Of a stretch of 64,000 nucleotides of DNA, positions 1 through 10,032 are shown in pieces (the first letter of the stretch is position 1; every line of letters starts with the position of its first letter). The position numbers and the translations under genes are program-made. The notes beneath the pieces are model-generated. The model saw only the letters and a program-made list of their open reading frames with translations, did no database searches and was not told where the DNA came from. Location: positions 1,279,001 to 1,343,000 of the forward strand of contig CAJZBQ010000004.1 in NCBI GenBank assembly GCA_914767885.1, written 5' to 3'. The stretch comes from Blepharisma stoltei (lineage: Eukaryota; Ciliophora; Heterotrichea; Heterotrichida; Blepharismidae).

Positions 1-3
1 AAT

Positions 4-1120
4 TTATTTATTTAATTTTCTGTGCTTTAGCGCCTTCCTTGCCCTTACATTGAGGTTCTTTTTAATAAACGGCTTTATATTTAAATTGTTAAGGCACAGA
101 GCTATGAAAATAAAACAGTTGTTGGTGTAGTGAGAGTTAAGTTAAGTTATTAAGTATCTTGCCATAAGCGCTCCCGCAGGCGCTGACCATCGCCCCGTCT
201 CGGCTCCAAAATAGTATTTGAAGACGCTATTTTGGATTATGGCCTGAGCCACCTGTCCAGGGGATTAGCTCACCCTGGGCAGAGCCGCTTCTAGATAACA
301 CCCCATGGTCCCGATTAGTAAAGACCATGTGGTAAGCAAACCTGTCTTGCCCATCTGGCAGGGACAGGGAATCCTTCAGGGAGAAACAAAACACCCTGCT
401 TCGTCAAGATTTCCATTGAAATAGTCTACTTGAGACCTCTCTCTCCGGTCCACTGTTCCATCACGAGGTGCCGCCTCGGACTCCATTTCTGTCAACGTCA
501 CCATTTATTTCTTTGGTGTAGTGAGAGGAAACCTCGTTGATGACTACATTGTTAAATTGAATATTTCCATTCTCGTTTTCAGTAGCCTCATAAGTCCCTC
601 TTAGGATTGGTTTTCCGCTGAGGGTTTTATTAAGGACTATTGGTGGCTCGTTATGAGTGACTATAAATATTTGAAATTTTGCTTGAGATTGCAAGGCTAT
701 TATTTCTTTATCTCTATTCTCTAAGTGAAAGCTAAGCTTAAATCCTCTTTCCTTGCAAATTCTTGCTGGAAAAGTTTTATCAAGCTCGAGTCTTATTGGA
801 AAGTCACAGTTTTCTTTGGTCATCGAAAGAGCTTGAAGCACAATTTCTTCTGGATCTGGTGGCTTGACCTCTTCTGGTTTTGAAGTTGACCCACCCATTT
901 CAGTAAAAGTCTGATAAAGGAAGCTAACTTCATTTGCCATCCTTCAGTGGCTATTAGCCAAGTTTGACAAAATCATGCTATTTCTGTTCATCGCCTCAAG
1001 AATCATTAAATTCATGCTAGCATATGGATTCTCATGCCACAGTTGCTGCCAATGGCATTCATAATGATCGCAACCTTCGTTATTTCTATAGAGGATACAC
1101 ATAATATTTAAATCACCCAT
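4..1120 (-). CDS. Unknown beta-rich protein, split by a SINE
   Basis: I do not recognise the family. Reading UGA as Trp extends the frame upstream from the ATG at 940 to an ATG at 1120 (start MGDLNIMCILYRNNEG), followed by a HYECHWQQLWHENP stretch and a beta-strand-rich C-terminal half (KLSFHLENRDKE, KFQIFIVTHNE, NIQFNNVVINEVSSHYT). The frame is cut by a SINE at 137-512 flanked by a 15-bp duplication. Deleting one duplication copy plus the SINE joins SSHYT to NNCFIFIALC without a break and gives a 241-aa protein ending in a lysine/arginine-rich tail and TAA at 4-6. The beta-domain recalls immunoglobulin-like folds, but that is a guess. The gene could be complete within the window. Confidence 0.7.
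122..527 (-). mobile_element. SINE-like retroposon S1 with 15-bp target duplication
   Basis: Body 137-512 lies between direct repeats TTGGTGTAGTGAGAG at 122-136 and 513-527. On the minus strand the element begins with a head related to AAATGGTGACG, shared by the other S elements, and ends in a TTAACTTAAC-type simple tail. It is clearly less AT-rich than its surroundings. It sits inside the coding region of the 4-1120 gene, and the duplication contains TA. The structure fits a target-primed retroposon. I saw no reverse transcriptase. Confidence 0.75.
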
Positions 1121-1199
1121 ATTTTAAAAATTCAGTATTGTCAAAATGGACGAGCACTGAATGTAAAATTAATAATTAATAACTTATGTTATTTTACAC

Positions 1200-1892
1200 T
1201 TACTCTCCCCCTCCCTGAGTAAACAAAATGTTTTGTTCGCTCACTAACTCCCCCCCCCCCCTCCGTGAGCGAACAAAACCATTAGAAAAATCGGCATTTT
1301 GACCAAAAACCCACCCTCCGTGAGTGAACAAAAAATTTTTTTAATAGAAAAAATTTTAATGGAAAAAAAATTTTGATATATAAGTGATAATTAGTATAAT
1401 GAAATCTAGAGCTAATTCTGTTTAATTTTAAACAAATTGCGTTTTAAAACATAAATTTTGCAAATTAAATTAATATTTGCTTCCCGATTTTTGCAAATTA
1501 GGATTTTTTTAAATTTCGAAAAAAATATTTTTTATAAAATTTATATATAAATTTTTTTTAAAAAAAAAAATTAACCCCCCTCCGTGAGCGAACAAAATTT
1601 TTTTGTTCGCTCACGGAGGGGGGGGGGGGGAGTGAGGTTTTTTTTTCAAAAATTCAAAAAAATTCCAATTTTAAAAATTGAGAAGTGAAAAATTAATTTA
1701 ATTTGCAAATTTATGTTTTAAAACGCAAGCCATTTAAAATTAAACAGAATTAGCAAGAGATTTCACTATATTAATTATCACACTTATATATTAAAATTTT
1801 TTTTTCATAAAAAATTTTTGTTCGCTCACAGAGGGTGGGCAAAAAATAGGGATTTTTCCAATGATTTTGTTCGCTCACGAAGGGGGGAGTTA
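1200..1892. mobile_element. MITE family 1, outer copy interrupted by an inner copy
   Basis: The outer element starts TTACTCTCCCCCTCC at 1200 and ends GAAGGGGGGAGTTA at 1892. A second complete element, 1246-1633 in reverse orientation, is inserted in its subterminal hairpin. Both carry the family terminus (C-run, TCCGTGAGYGAACAAAA) plus an inverted second copy of that motif near one end, and an AT-rich core with the shared segment TTAAACAGAATTAGC. No ORF of note. It lies between two minus-strand genes, so excision is not tested by a reading frame here. Confidence 0.85.
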
Positions 1893-2204
1893 GTTTAAAT
1901 TAAAACAAAAATTATTTTTACGGTTATGATAAGCCTATGTTTCTGAAATTATTCTAGATTTGTGCTATGCATTTCTAATAAAAATTTTAGCAAAAATAAT
2001 GTTTTTAATAATTCCTCTTATAAAAAAATATTGGAGTTCATAAATAAATTTTAAGCAAAATTCATATTTAAAAGAGAGTCTTATTAAATTATAAAAAGAT
2101 CCTAAAATTTAGCCTTAGAGATCCTATTATTTCATACTCTTTGCTTAATAATTTGTTAATTAACATTCTGAATAATCACTGACTCAAAAGCTGGCTCTAG
2201 ATTC

Positions 2205-3374
2205 TTAAGCAGGGATATTAATCTTAGCTAATTTATATATAACAATATTTGGAAACTCTTCATTTTTTATAATCTCAATCTCAAAGCTCTTTTTCAGCTC
2301 ATTCAAAAATATTTCTTCTGAATCTGGATACCTAATTTGTTGGGCAACATAAATTTTGGTTTCTGATCTCGATAAAGAAATTAAAGTATTTATAAAAGCA
2401 ATCATACTTGCATATTCTCCATAAAGTAAGCCATAAATAGTTTCAATATAAAAAAATAAATATCTCAATATCTAATTTATGAGAGAAAATAAATTTAATT
2501 TTTTGCTTATAATTAAAAATCAAACAATTTCGTATACATCAGCCCCTACTATTAAATCTCATTCTTCTAATGATTTCTCACGGATATGTTCATTTTCTCC
2601 CCAAATTAAATGCTCGATGCTCCATCTATCAGAATCGTTTAAATTTGCCTCAAAATTTCTTCTGGTTCAATTTAATAAAGCATAATTTCCATCAGTAGCT
2701 GTAACCTGGAATCCCATTATTGACAGCACAATTGATATCAAGCCAAGCCCACATCCAAGCTCTATACTTTTACCAGTTTTTATCTGTATTTCTTTACTTA
2801 AATATCTAGCTAGAACTAATCCTGCATTTCATTGAGCTCCTCCTACTCCTGAGCCTGGCTATATTATTTTTTACCTCTAACTCCCCCCCCTCCGTGAGTG
2901 AACAAAAAAATTTTGTTCACTCACGGAGGGGGGTTAATTTTTTTTTTTAAAAAAATTTTATATATAAATTTTTTAAAAAATATTTTTTTTCGAAATTTAA
3001 AAAAATCCTAATTCGCAAAAATTGGAAAGCAAATATTAATTTAATTTATAAAATTTATGTTTTAAAAAGCAATTCGTTTAAAATTAAACAGAATTAGCTC
3101 TAGATTTCATTATACTAATTATCATTTATATATCATATTTTTTTCAATAAAAATTTTTTCTATTAAAAAAATTTTTGTTCACTCACGGAGGGTGGTTTTT
3201 TGGCAAAAAATAGCGATTTTTCTAATGGTTTTGTTCACTCACGGAGGGGGGGAGTAAGCATTGTGAAATTTTGATTAAAGGACGCGAGAGATTCTCAAAG
3301 TGATACTCCATCGTCGAAATAAGCATTTCTTGATGGATTGGAGGTGTATAAAGCGCAAGCTGAGTACAGTCCAT
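2205..3374 (-). CDS. METTL21-like lysine methyltransferase
   Basis: Predicted SAM-dependent protein lysine methyltransferase of the Methyltransf_16/METTL21 class; the substrate cannot be told. After removing a MITE (2878-3254), a 16-nt intron (2859-2874) and a 72-bp IES (2461-2532) it reads 234 aa. Key motifs: GAQWNAGLVLARYL, the SAM-binding loop ELGCGLGLISI, an acidic ATDGN after strand 2, and DLIVGADV after a UGA-encoded Trp, as in the family. The C-terminus YIETIYGLLYGEYASM resembles the family's late region. The start ATG at 3372-3374 gives MDCTQLALYTPPIHQE. The MITE falls just upstream of the SAM-binding core, so the germline copy cannot be expressed as it stands. Confidence 0.8.
2461..2532. 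other. Short TA-bounded IES, 72 bp
   Basis: AT-rich block in the methyltransferase gene. Minus-strand flanks are TAC and TAT; joining them restores GADV-YLFFYIET in frame. No recognisable content. Confidence 0.65.
2859..2874 (-). other. 16-nt intron
   Basis: GTAAAAAATAATATAG on the minus strand. Its removal together with the adjacent MITE gives QCLEPGSGVGGAQWN, which leads into the conserved methyltransferase sequence. Confidence 0.75.
2878..3254. mobile_element. MITE family 1 copy, 377 bp, inside the methyltransferase gene
   Basis: Left end TAACTCCCCCCCTCCGTGAG; right end CACGGAGGGGGGGAGTAA. A subterminal hairpin lies next to the left end. The core is nearly the same as at 8105-8486. It is bounded by TA and its removal fuses coding sequence at a TTA leucine codon. 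Confidence 0.9.
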
Positions 3375-3443
3375 TTCTATTTTAATAAATTAATTAATAA
3401 AATTTGTCATACGAATTTACAAATGACGATTTTGTAATAATAA

Positions 3444-4424
3444 ATGGGTTTAAAGTTTCTCAATAAAAAAAGTTGGCATACAGGCAGCTTCCAAAATATT
3501 GAAAAGGTATGGATAGCCGAGCAAGAAAACAAGGAACAACAGCGCAAGATGAGGGAACTTCAGCGAAGGCTTAAAGAAGAAAGACACTATGAAGATCTCA
3601 AAAAAATACAAGCAGAAATAGGCTTGATCCCAAAGTCTCATCTGCAAAGGCTAGATTGGATGTATGAAGGCGGGTCTATAAAAAATACAAGCAGTGAAGA
3701 ATATTTATTAGGGAAAAAATTTGAAGAGCCTGACCCAGAAGCAGAAAAGCCGGAATGGAGGCCAATTCTTTGTAAAGAAAGCACAGCAAATTCGAATAAT
3801 GAAGCGTTTACGAAAGTCCATGAAGATCCTATGTTTGCAATTTTACATGAAGAAAAACGTAGACGAGAAGATATTCTATACAAAATAAATTTTACTACTA
3901 TAAAAAATTATTTTATTATTGATATATAAAAATTGGCTAAAAGCATCAAATTTATCCATATACAGGATATATTAAGTAACCCAATAAAAATGATGCAAAT
4001 CAAAAAAGAAATCGAAGACATGAAAAAAGGAAAAAAAGAAAAGCACAAAAAACATAAAAAACATAAAAAACACCACCATAAAGATTATAAACACAGCAGT
4101 GATAGATCTGAATCTACAGAAAGCTCAAGGGCGCACAAGAAATATGGTCTCCAAGGCAAAGAAGTAGATATCGGGAAAAATCTATGCCCAGATTGGGAAA
4201 TGAGAGAAAAGAAAAAGGAGCACTCAAGACATAAAGAAGAAATTATTCCGATGAGTGAAGAAGAAAGAGAAAGGAAAATTGAAGAAATGAAAAACTGTGG
4301 AGAAATGCTGAAAAAGAAAAAAGAAAAAGAATATGAAAAACTTGATGAAGGAAAAAGAAACCATAGACCGAAATTTATTGAGAAAACTGGAAGAGATGCA
4401 GTTGAAACCCTGAAGAGGAGATAA
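3444..4424 (+). CDS. CWC25: Pre-mRNA splicing factor CWC25
   Basis: Spliceosomal step-I factor that joins the active spliceosome in the nucleus. The N-terminus MGLKFLNKKSWHTGSFQNI is the CIR_N/CWC25 signature (GLKFLNKKSWHPGT..N...VW in other species), followed by a charged coiled coil and LDWMYEGG, also family-specific. A 96-bp IES (3877-3972) separates RREDI from LSNPIKMM; joining at TA gives REDILSNPIK and a 294-aa protein. The second half is lysine/histidine-rich (KHKKHKKHKKHHHK) and ends DAVETLKRR, as expected for a short CWC25. Confidence 0.9.
3877..3972. other. TA-bounded IES, 96 bp, in CWC25
   Basis: Left flank ATTCTA, right flank ATATTA. Excision at TA gives GAT ATT CTA AGT AAC (DILSN). 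AT-rich, no repeat seen. Confidence 0.7.
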
Positions 4425-4477
4425 AATAATAAAACTAATATGTTTTGCTGGATTTTTGGATTAAAAGATAATAAAAA

Positions 4478-5014
4478 ATGAAAATTCCAACTATGAAATA
4501 TTTACAGTGGCACTTTGAAATTGAAAAATATATGCCTTATGTTTGTGGAACGATTTTGTTTGTCAGCGTTATAGGTGTGATATCTAAAAGAGTAAAAATA
4601 ACCAAGCTAAGTCAAGTTAAGCGTGATAAGGTCGCAAGAGGATAGACAACGAGCCTGCCCTGCCTATCTGGCGCAAAACCACCTAAGCTAATAATTAGAT
4701 CCCTATGTTAGACCCACCTCTTACGAATGCATCATTTGTCGCTATAAGCAAAGACTTAGTGAGAGGAAAAATTGTCTAACCCATCTGGCAGACAGGGGAA
4801 GCTTCGGGAGAAACAAAACTTCTTTCTTTGGCGGTATCCCCAAGCCCGAAGGCCTACTTTAAAAGTGACAGAGGCACTATTTTCAGCTTCATTGGAATGG
4901 TTCCTACCTTCTCTATCGGAAGTGTGTCTCTGAGCCCATCTTCTATTGACGTCGCCATTTTATTTCTTAGCCAAGCTAGGGTTTCTGAATTTTAGTTTTA
5001 GCGAACATTCTTAA
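4478..5014 (+). CDS. Tiny single-pass membrane protein, split by a SINE
   Basis: Unknown. ATG at 4478 opens MKIPTMKYLQWHFEIEKYMP, then a hydrophobic stretch YVCGTILFVSVIGVIS and basic residues KRVKITKL, a likely single transmembrane helix. SINE S2 (4610-4970) with an 8-bp duplication interrupts it; removal continues KL to GFLNFSFSEHS and TAA at 5012-5014, 55 aa in all. Small complex-I, ATP-synthase or translocase subunits look like this, but nothing assigns it. It could be non-coding by chance at this length. Confidence 0.4.
4602..4978 (-). mobile_element. SINE-like retroposon S2
   Basis: Body 4610-4970 between CCAAGCTA at 4602-4609 and 4971-4978. On the minus strand it starts AAATGGCGACG and ends in a GCTTAACTTGACT-like tail. 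Its right half shares blocks with S4 (CCTCAAGCC/CCCAAGCCC, AAAGGCCTACTT, GACAGAGG..CTATTTTCAGCTTCAT), so the two are one family. The duplication contains TA. Confidence 0.7.
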
Positions 5015-5563
5015 CTTGATCCCTATTTATTTAGTCTGCGATTTAAATGAGAACAAAATGTGCAAGAATTCAATACAGTCTATTTTAATATTATGTCTAC
5101 TTTTACACGAATACAAAAATATAAATGACTTTTTCAATTTGTAAAAATAAATTAGGTCTATTTTTATATGTTATTGCTTGATGAAGTCTTCATTTTATAT
5201 TTCCTTATATTTTTCATATCTTTTTTGCTGGGTAGAATTTTTGCTTTTATTGATTTCTGCTTTAAGGAGTTTTATAGTATTTTTGAAATTTAATGAGGAT
5301 TCAGCTCAAAATTTCTTTAAATTTTTATTGATAATTTTGATAGGCTCCAATTGATATTTTTCGGCGAATTTGAAAGGATCTTGCTATTGAAATGGCCAGA
5401 GAGATTTAGTAACAGAGCTTTCATTTGTTGGCTTAATTTTTGTGGTTGTTTTATATTGATTCTTTTCCAGAAAAAAAATTAAATTAAATTAATTTATCAT
5501 ATGCATAATGTCATTAGATATATTAAATAAATTAAAATTGATTGCCAAATTATTTATTTGCTT
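5015..5563. other. AT-rich spacer with a possible gene remnant
   Basis: No clear gene. The minus strand at 5209-5397 is described separately. Confidence 0.4.
5209..5397 (-). pseudogene. Possible broken coding remnant
   Basis: Minus-strand frame with protein-like composition (QDPFKFAEKYQLEPIKIINK, then KKFWAESSLNFKNTIKLL with a UGA-Trp) ending at TAA. Upstream the same frame continues as KSLWPFQ but is cut by TAG between WPFQ and QDPF, with no ATG and no 15-16 nt intron that fixes it. It could be a decayed gene, a missed IES, or chance. Confidence 0.25.
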
Positions 5564-6918
5564 TTAAGATTTCCCCTCTTTATTTGTTTTTGAAACTTGA
5601 TATAGATAAAATGGCCGGTGATTAGCAACTTGTCCTTCCAGGTGTTCTTATGTATATCCAGTCGTGGTTTTAGGTTTGAGGAGCTGCAAAAGGGTCGGGC
5701 TAGCCTTGAAAGACATCCTAACACTTTTTACGCAGATTAGTCACCTGGATCGCGCGACAGTTTTTTTTGCATCTTTTTCCAGCAACGCCCTGGCCCAAGA
5801 TTTTCTGATAGAGGCAGGATTACTTATCTGTCTAGGCTACTTGGTAGCCTGCCTTGAACGGCGTAAGAGATCTATTTTTCCTTTGGGGAAAAGAAAGAAG
5901 ACAGTCTCTCCAGTTGAAAAGGATCCCGTGAAAGGGGCGAAATGGCTTAAGTTAGCAGGGCTGGCCATCATTGGCTTCAGAGCTGGAAACGAATCTGCCC
6001 AACAAAGGCCGTTTGATTCGACCGAGATTGCGCACTACCGAGAATTCAGAGGTTTCCATTTCAAGTCTGCGTATAGTCACCCCACTGCATTCGCCAAGGA
6101 ACACACTGTGTCACGAAAGTGTGGGCTCTAAATACACACTTAAATCTAATCTAATCTGTTTCTGACACTTTAGAAGCATTAGAAGAAGGAATATTGAAAT
6201 ATCTGAAATCAGTCATTATATGGAAAGTAGTGCCCAAATCAAGCATTATATCTCTATATTTAGCTGAAATTATATCTCTAATTGTACCCTGCTTCAACAT
6301 TGGGAAATTTTTTAAGCTGCAGGCCTTCTTCATTTGCATTTTCTCAACTTCCATTTTTTCCCTTCTCCTTGTCTCACTTATATGGTTTGCATATTCACTA
6401 TAAATCTGGTTAAATTCTTTTTCATACGCCCTATAATCTTCTTCCCTTTCAAAATCCCTTTTTTTCTTTATGCTAAATCCTTTATTTCTTGCATAAACAT
6501 AAAAATAATTAATAAATTCATTCCATTGGCCGAGCTTTTCATCAGTTTTTGCGATTTTGTCTTTAGAGATATTTTTCAATGCAGCTTTGGGTTTTGGGAA
6601 AAATTTTGGAATCATGGAAAGCCTGTTAAATGAGAGGTCAAAATTAACGTCAGTTTGATACTGTTTTTGTTCTTCTGTAGGCCTCTTCCTTAATTCGTCT
6701 ATTATTGCGTTGCTTTCTGACATTGTGAACCTTAAAAGTCGGACTTCGAGAACTGGGTTTGATTTTATAGTCTCTCTCCACGCGAAACAAACGCATTGAC
6801 AGCTATAAAGGTCTTCTCCTTCAAGATATGCAAGAATTAGCATGAAAATGTCTTTATTACCGAAAATTGGATGATCAAGCTGCATTCTTGCGAGGTATTT
6901 GTTGAATAGGCTGAGCAT
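5564..6918 (-). CDS. F-box protein
   Basis: Likely substrate adaptor of an SCF ubiquitin ligase. Residues about 15-55 (DHPIFGNKDIFMLILAYLEG, DLYSCQCVCFAWRETI) form an F-box: two helices and the conserved VCxxW core. The rest is charged and helical (KKKRDFEREEDYRAYEKEFN) without recognised repeats. The frame runs to a TAG at 6151 created by the tail of SINE S3. If S3 and one copy of its imperfect duplication are removed, the end becomes SKVSETNKEGKS and TAA at 5564, 260 aa. Both forms are viable proteins, so the true C-terminus is uncertain. Confidence 0.7.
5585..6170 (+). mobile_element. SINE-like retroposon S3
   Basis: Body 5599-6156 in plus orientation, head AAAATGGCCGGTG, tail AATCTAATCTAATC, flanked by TGTTTTTGAAACTT (5585-5598) and TGTTTCTGACACTT (6157-6170), 12 of 14 identical, so older than S5 or S7. 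It is GC-richer than the host sequence and holds an open frame (5664-6131) with a VSPVEK motif that also occurs in S5 and S7. The duplication contains no TA. Confidence 0.6.
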
Positions 6919-7344
6919 TTTTATATATTAAGAAAATATGATGGAATCGAGAAAACCGGATTTATATAGAAAAGATAAGTAATGAGAAAATAATTATTAA
7001 AACAGTAAGGAAAGGATTAATTGATTTTATTAAGTTTAAGAAATGATATTAACTAGCAGTCTTGGTTGAAAATTTCCCCCTGATATGATTTCCTCAGCAT
7101 TTTTAAAATGAGTCTTTTTCTATTAATATTTTATTCGGAATATATAATTGTTTAGAAAAAATGACAAATAGGGAAAAATTCGAGCAAATATCCTAAACAA
7201 AATATGTGAAAGAGGGAATACTGTGGGGTTAAATATAAAAGATATAATAATCTTTTTTAGTATTAAGCTTATATTATAATAAACCAAATATAGTAGCTAT
7301 TTCACAAGATAAAAATTTTTTGACTTAAAATTTAATTATGTTAT
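6919..7344. other. Intergenic, nothing recognised
   Basis: AT-rich spacer between two minus-strand genes; no repeat, RNA gene or credible ORF seen. Confidence 0.5.
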
Positions 7345-7818
7345 TTAATTAATAGAAATGGCTTTTCTTTCAATTTTACATATAAACCTTCCTTTAACTC
7401 TTGGCCTGTTTTCTGCTACATATTTTCTGCAGGCGTAGTTTATCTTTTTACCCCAATTCCTCAGCTGCTTTTTCGCTTTGTATTTAGCTATTTTCTGTTG
7501 TCGTAGCTCAAGTGGTATTTTTGGCATTCTTCATTGGTTTTCTCGCTTTTTAAGGCTTCTCTCTATGATTTTGCATTCTCCATCGCCAGGCTCTATGTTT
7601 TGCAAATTATTTTTGCAGTTAATCGGACTTTTTAAGTCTTGAAAAAATTCAGTTTCAAAAATTGATAAATCTGATAACTCCATTGGTAGAAAATCTACCC
7701 CGAGTCTTAAATAAGATACTACTACTGTGCCCCTATAAGAGTTTTCTTCTTTCATGATTGCACTGTCCAAAATTTGGCATAAAGCTTGGTTCTCGTAATC
7801 GAAATTCTCAAAAATCAT
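7345..7818 (-). CDS. CCT-motif protein
   Basis: 157 aa when an in-frame UGA (7528-7530) is read as Trp (ENQWRMPKIP). Residues about 100-145 (RQQKIAKYKAKKQLRNWGKK, YACRKYVAENRPRVKGRF) match the CCT motif of CONSTANS/TOC1-type proteins: basic, KKxxRxxxKxIxYxxRKxxAxxRPRxKGRF. In plants this motif binds NF-Y partners or CCAAT-like DNA in the nucleus. The N-terminal part is acidic and unlike known B-boxes or receiver domains. The function here is inferred as transcriptional. Confidence 0.8.
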
Positions 7819-8104
7819 TTATAAAGAAAGCTTCATTTTTACAGAAAAATCATTAGGTTAAGATGGGAAATAAAGAATTAATGAAATCGAAATCAGCTTG
7901 CCGCTAGCATTTTCTTGAAGAATGCATAATGAATAGAGAAAGAACTTATTCATTAAATCTTGCTAATTCCAGAGGTTTATATAATTTTATGTCACTTTAC
8001 TTTAAAAAATGATTTTTTAGCCCTTAGACAAACATGAGGAGGGGTCAATTTAAAGCGATAAAACATGGAATGAGGTTTTGTGGCAAGACTGGCCGAAATT
8101 TACT

Positions 8105-8486
8105 TACTCCCCCCCTCCGTGAGTGAACAAAAAAATTTTGTTCACTCACGGAGGGGGGTTAATTTTTTTTTTTTTTAAAAAATTTATATTTAATTTTATA
8201 AAAAATATATTTTTTTCGAAATTTAAAAAAATCCTAATTCGCGAAAATTGGAAAGCAAATATTAATTTAATTTATAAAATTTATGTTTTAAAGAGCAATT
8301 CGTTTTAAAATTAAACAGAATTAGCTCTAGATTTCATTATACTAATTATCACTTATATATTAAAACTTTTTTCCATAACAAATTTTTCTATTAAAAAAAT
8401 TTTTGTTCACTCACGGAGGGTGGGTTTTTTGGCAAAAAATAGCGATTTTTCTAATGGTTTTGTTCACTTAGGAGGGGGGGGGGAGT
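8105..8486. mobile_element. MITE family 1, intergenic copy, 382 bp
   Basis: The best-preserved copy with a typical layout: TTACTCCCCCCCTCCGTGAG, then an inverted second copy of the motif, an AT-rich core with AAATTAAACAGAATTAGC, and right end CTAATGGTTTTGTTCAC..GGGGGGGAGTTA. The flanking spacer 7819-8104 and 8487-9014 shows nothing else. Confidence 0.9.
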
Positions 8487-9014
8487 TAGTATGATTCTTT
8501 GACCTAGTTCTTTGCTAACTTAAAATACCCTTTTGCTTAAAAAACTTTCATTTTTTTCGCTTTTCAAAGTCTTTGGCACCAAAAACTATAATAAATATTT
8601 ATTAATAGCTCAATTTACAAGGCAAAAATATAAGGGTATGAAATTCTTAGGAATAGAGAAATGAATCAAAGTTAAATTCAAGAACTTATAAAATCGGATA
8701 TGTTGAAAATTGATTTAAAGATATTGCATAGGGATTTCAGAACGGCTTCGATAAATCTCTTTATGTTACTAAGATTCAATGCTATAGCTCCGCTTAGGTC
8801 AAATTATGATTCGCAAACAAAGATTATTAAAAATGATCATAATTCGTTTTTGGGATTTATTAGACTTTAATCAAGTTATCTAGTCTTATAGCTTAGCAAG
8901 CAAGACCTACTAATTTTAATACTTAAAATCTTTAAAAAATAGCCAAAATATCAAAATAAATTATTTTAAGCTTGTTAATTTTTTTCAATAGACTTGAAAT
9001 TAAATTTTAACTTA

Positions 9015-9902
9015 TTAAGCTTCTTCTTTCTGCTCTAAAGTTGCCTCAGTTATTTGAGTAGACCCGTCACTCATTTCCCAGTACTTTTTCACTTTTTTCA
9101 CTGTTTTCCCTCCTTCAGTTTCAGTTCTAATCTCACAAGTCAGCTTAACAGCTCCATCAAGCCATTCTTCAACTTCTGCGACAGGCTTAAGATCTCCTTC
9201 AGGGACTTCGACATGCTCTAATTCGTCTTTATCTTTAAATCCTCCAGCTAAGACCAAGCTAATCACAGTCTTATATTCAGTATGAGGAGCAGCGCCAATA
9301 CCTACCTTATTGAATCTTGGATTAAGAAGCGCATTTCTGTGAGGACGAGTTGACAGCCCATCGTCAATTAAGAAAGTGCAGACTGTTTCAAAAGCATCGA
9401 CTGAGCCATAATCAAGAGCTTCAGCTATGCATTCACTCCAGCGACCAAAATATTCTGACTTCCTCTATGAATTTTTTTTTAAAAATATTTTTTTTTGAAT
9501 TTATTTTTTTTTAAAAAATTAACCACTTTTATCATAAATAAAATCCCATTGAATAAATTGGCGAAGTAAGCGATCTTGAAGAGTATTCTCTTTTGAACCA
9601 ATATGGCCTACAATTCCTAATGAGCCAGTGTCATTACAGTGAGCTTGAGCTGCTCTGCCAAGACCTTCTGACCAGGTTAAAGCTTGGATTGGCTCAGCTG
9701 CCCGCAAAGCTTGAATTGCCTCAAGAGCAGCATTAATACCTTCACGTGTTACAATAGGAACCGCGCCTGGGCGATGTTTGGCGTTGTTGGATTTATATTG
9801 ATTTAGCGTGCTTTCTAGGCTATCTGCAAACCCATGAGGGTTTGTGCGAGCTTGGTTGACTTCGTGAAAAATTTCCTGGATAAGTTCTGCGTAGGTTGGC
9901 AT
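9015..9902 (-). CDS. CAP (SCP/PR-1) domain protein
   Basis: CAP-superfamily protein of unknown role; most relatives are secreted, but no signal peptide is visible here (start MPTYAELIQEIFHEVNQART). The core is readable: EVNQARTNPHGFAD, ALTWSEGLGRAAQAHCND with a family histidine, GHIGSKEN, and after the IES FGRWSECIAEALDYGS and NPRFNKVGIGAAPHTEYKTV followed by VISLVLAGG. An 84-bp IES (9451-9534) splits it; joining at TAT gives QWDFIYFGRWSEC and 267 aa. The C-terminus is an extra acidic segment. ATG at 9902. Confidence 0.85.
9451..9534. other. Short TA-bounded IES, 84 bp
   Basis: Poly-A/T-rich block in the CAP gene with TAT at both minus-strand ends; only this pairing keeps the frame without a stop. 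Confidence 0.55.
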
Positions 9903-10032
9903 GCCAAAATAATTCTAATTAATGGTGAATTTTGATGTTTGGAATTTGAATTATTAAATATAAAGTCAAGACACTTATAAAGCAAATAATCTAAATTTTG
10001 ATTGATAAGGTTCAGAATATTTAAATTATTTT

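Noticed and set aside
9519-9902. CAP gene as two separate short genes or a frameshifted pseudogene
   Set aside because: The break is an AT-rich block with TAT at both ends and its removal restores a continuous CAP domain; the same kind of break occurs in nearly every long gene here.
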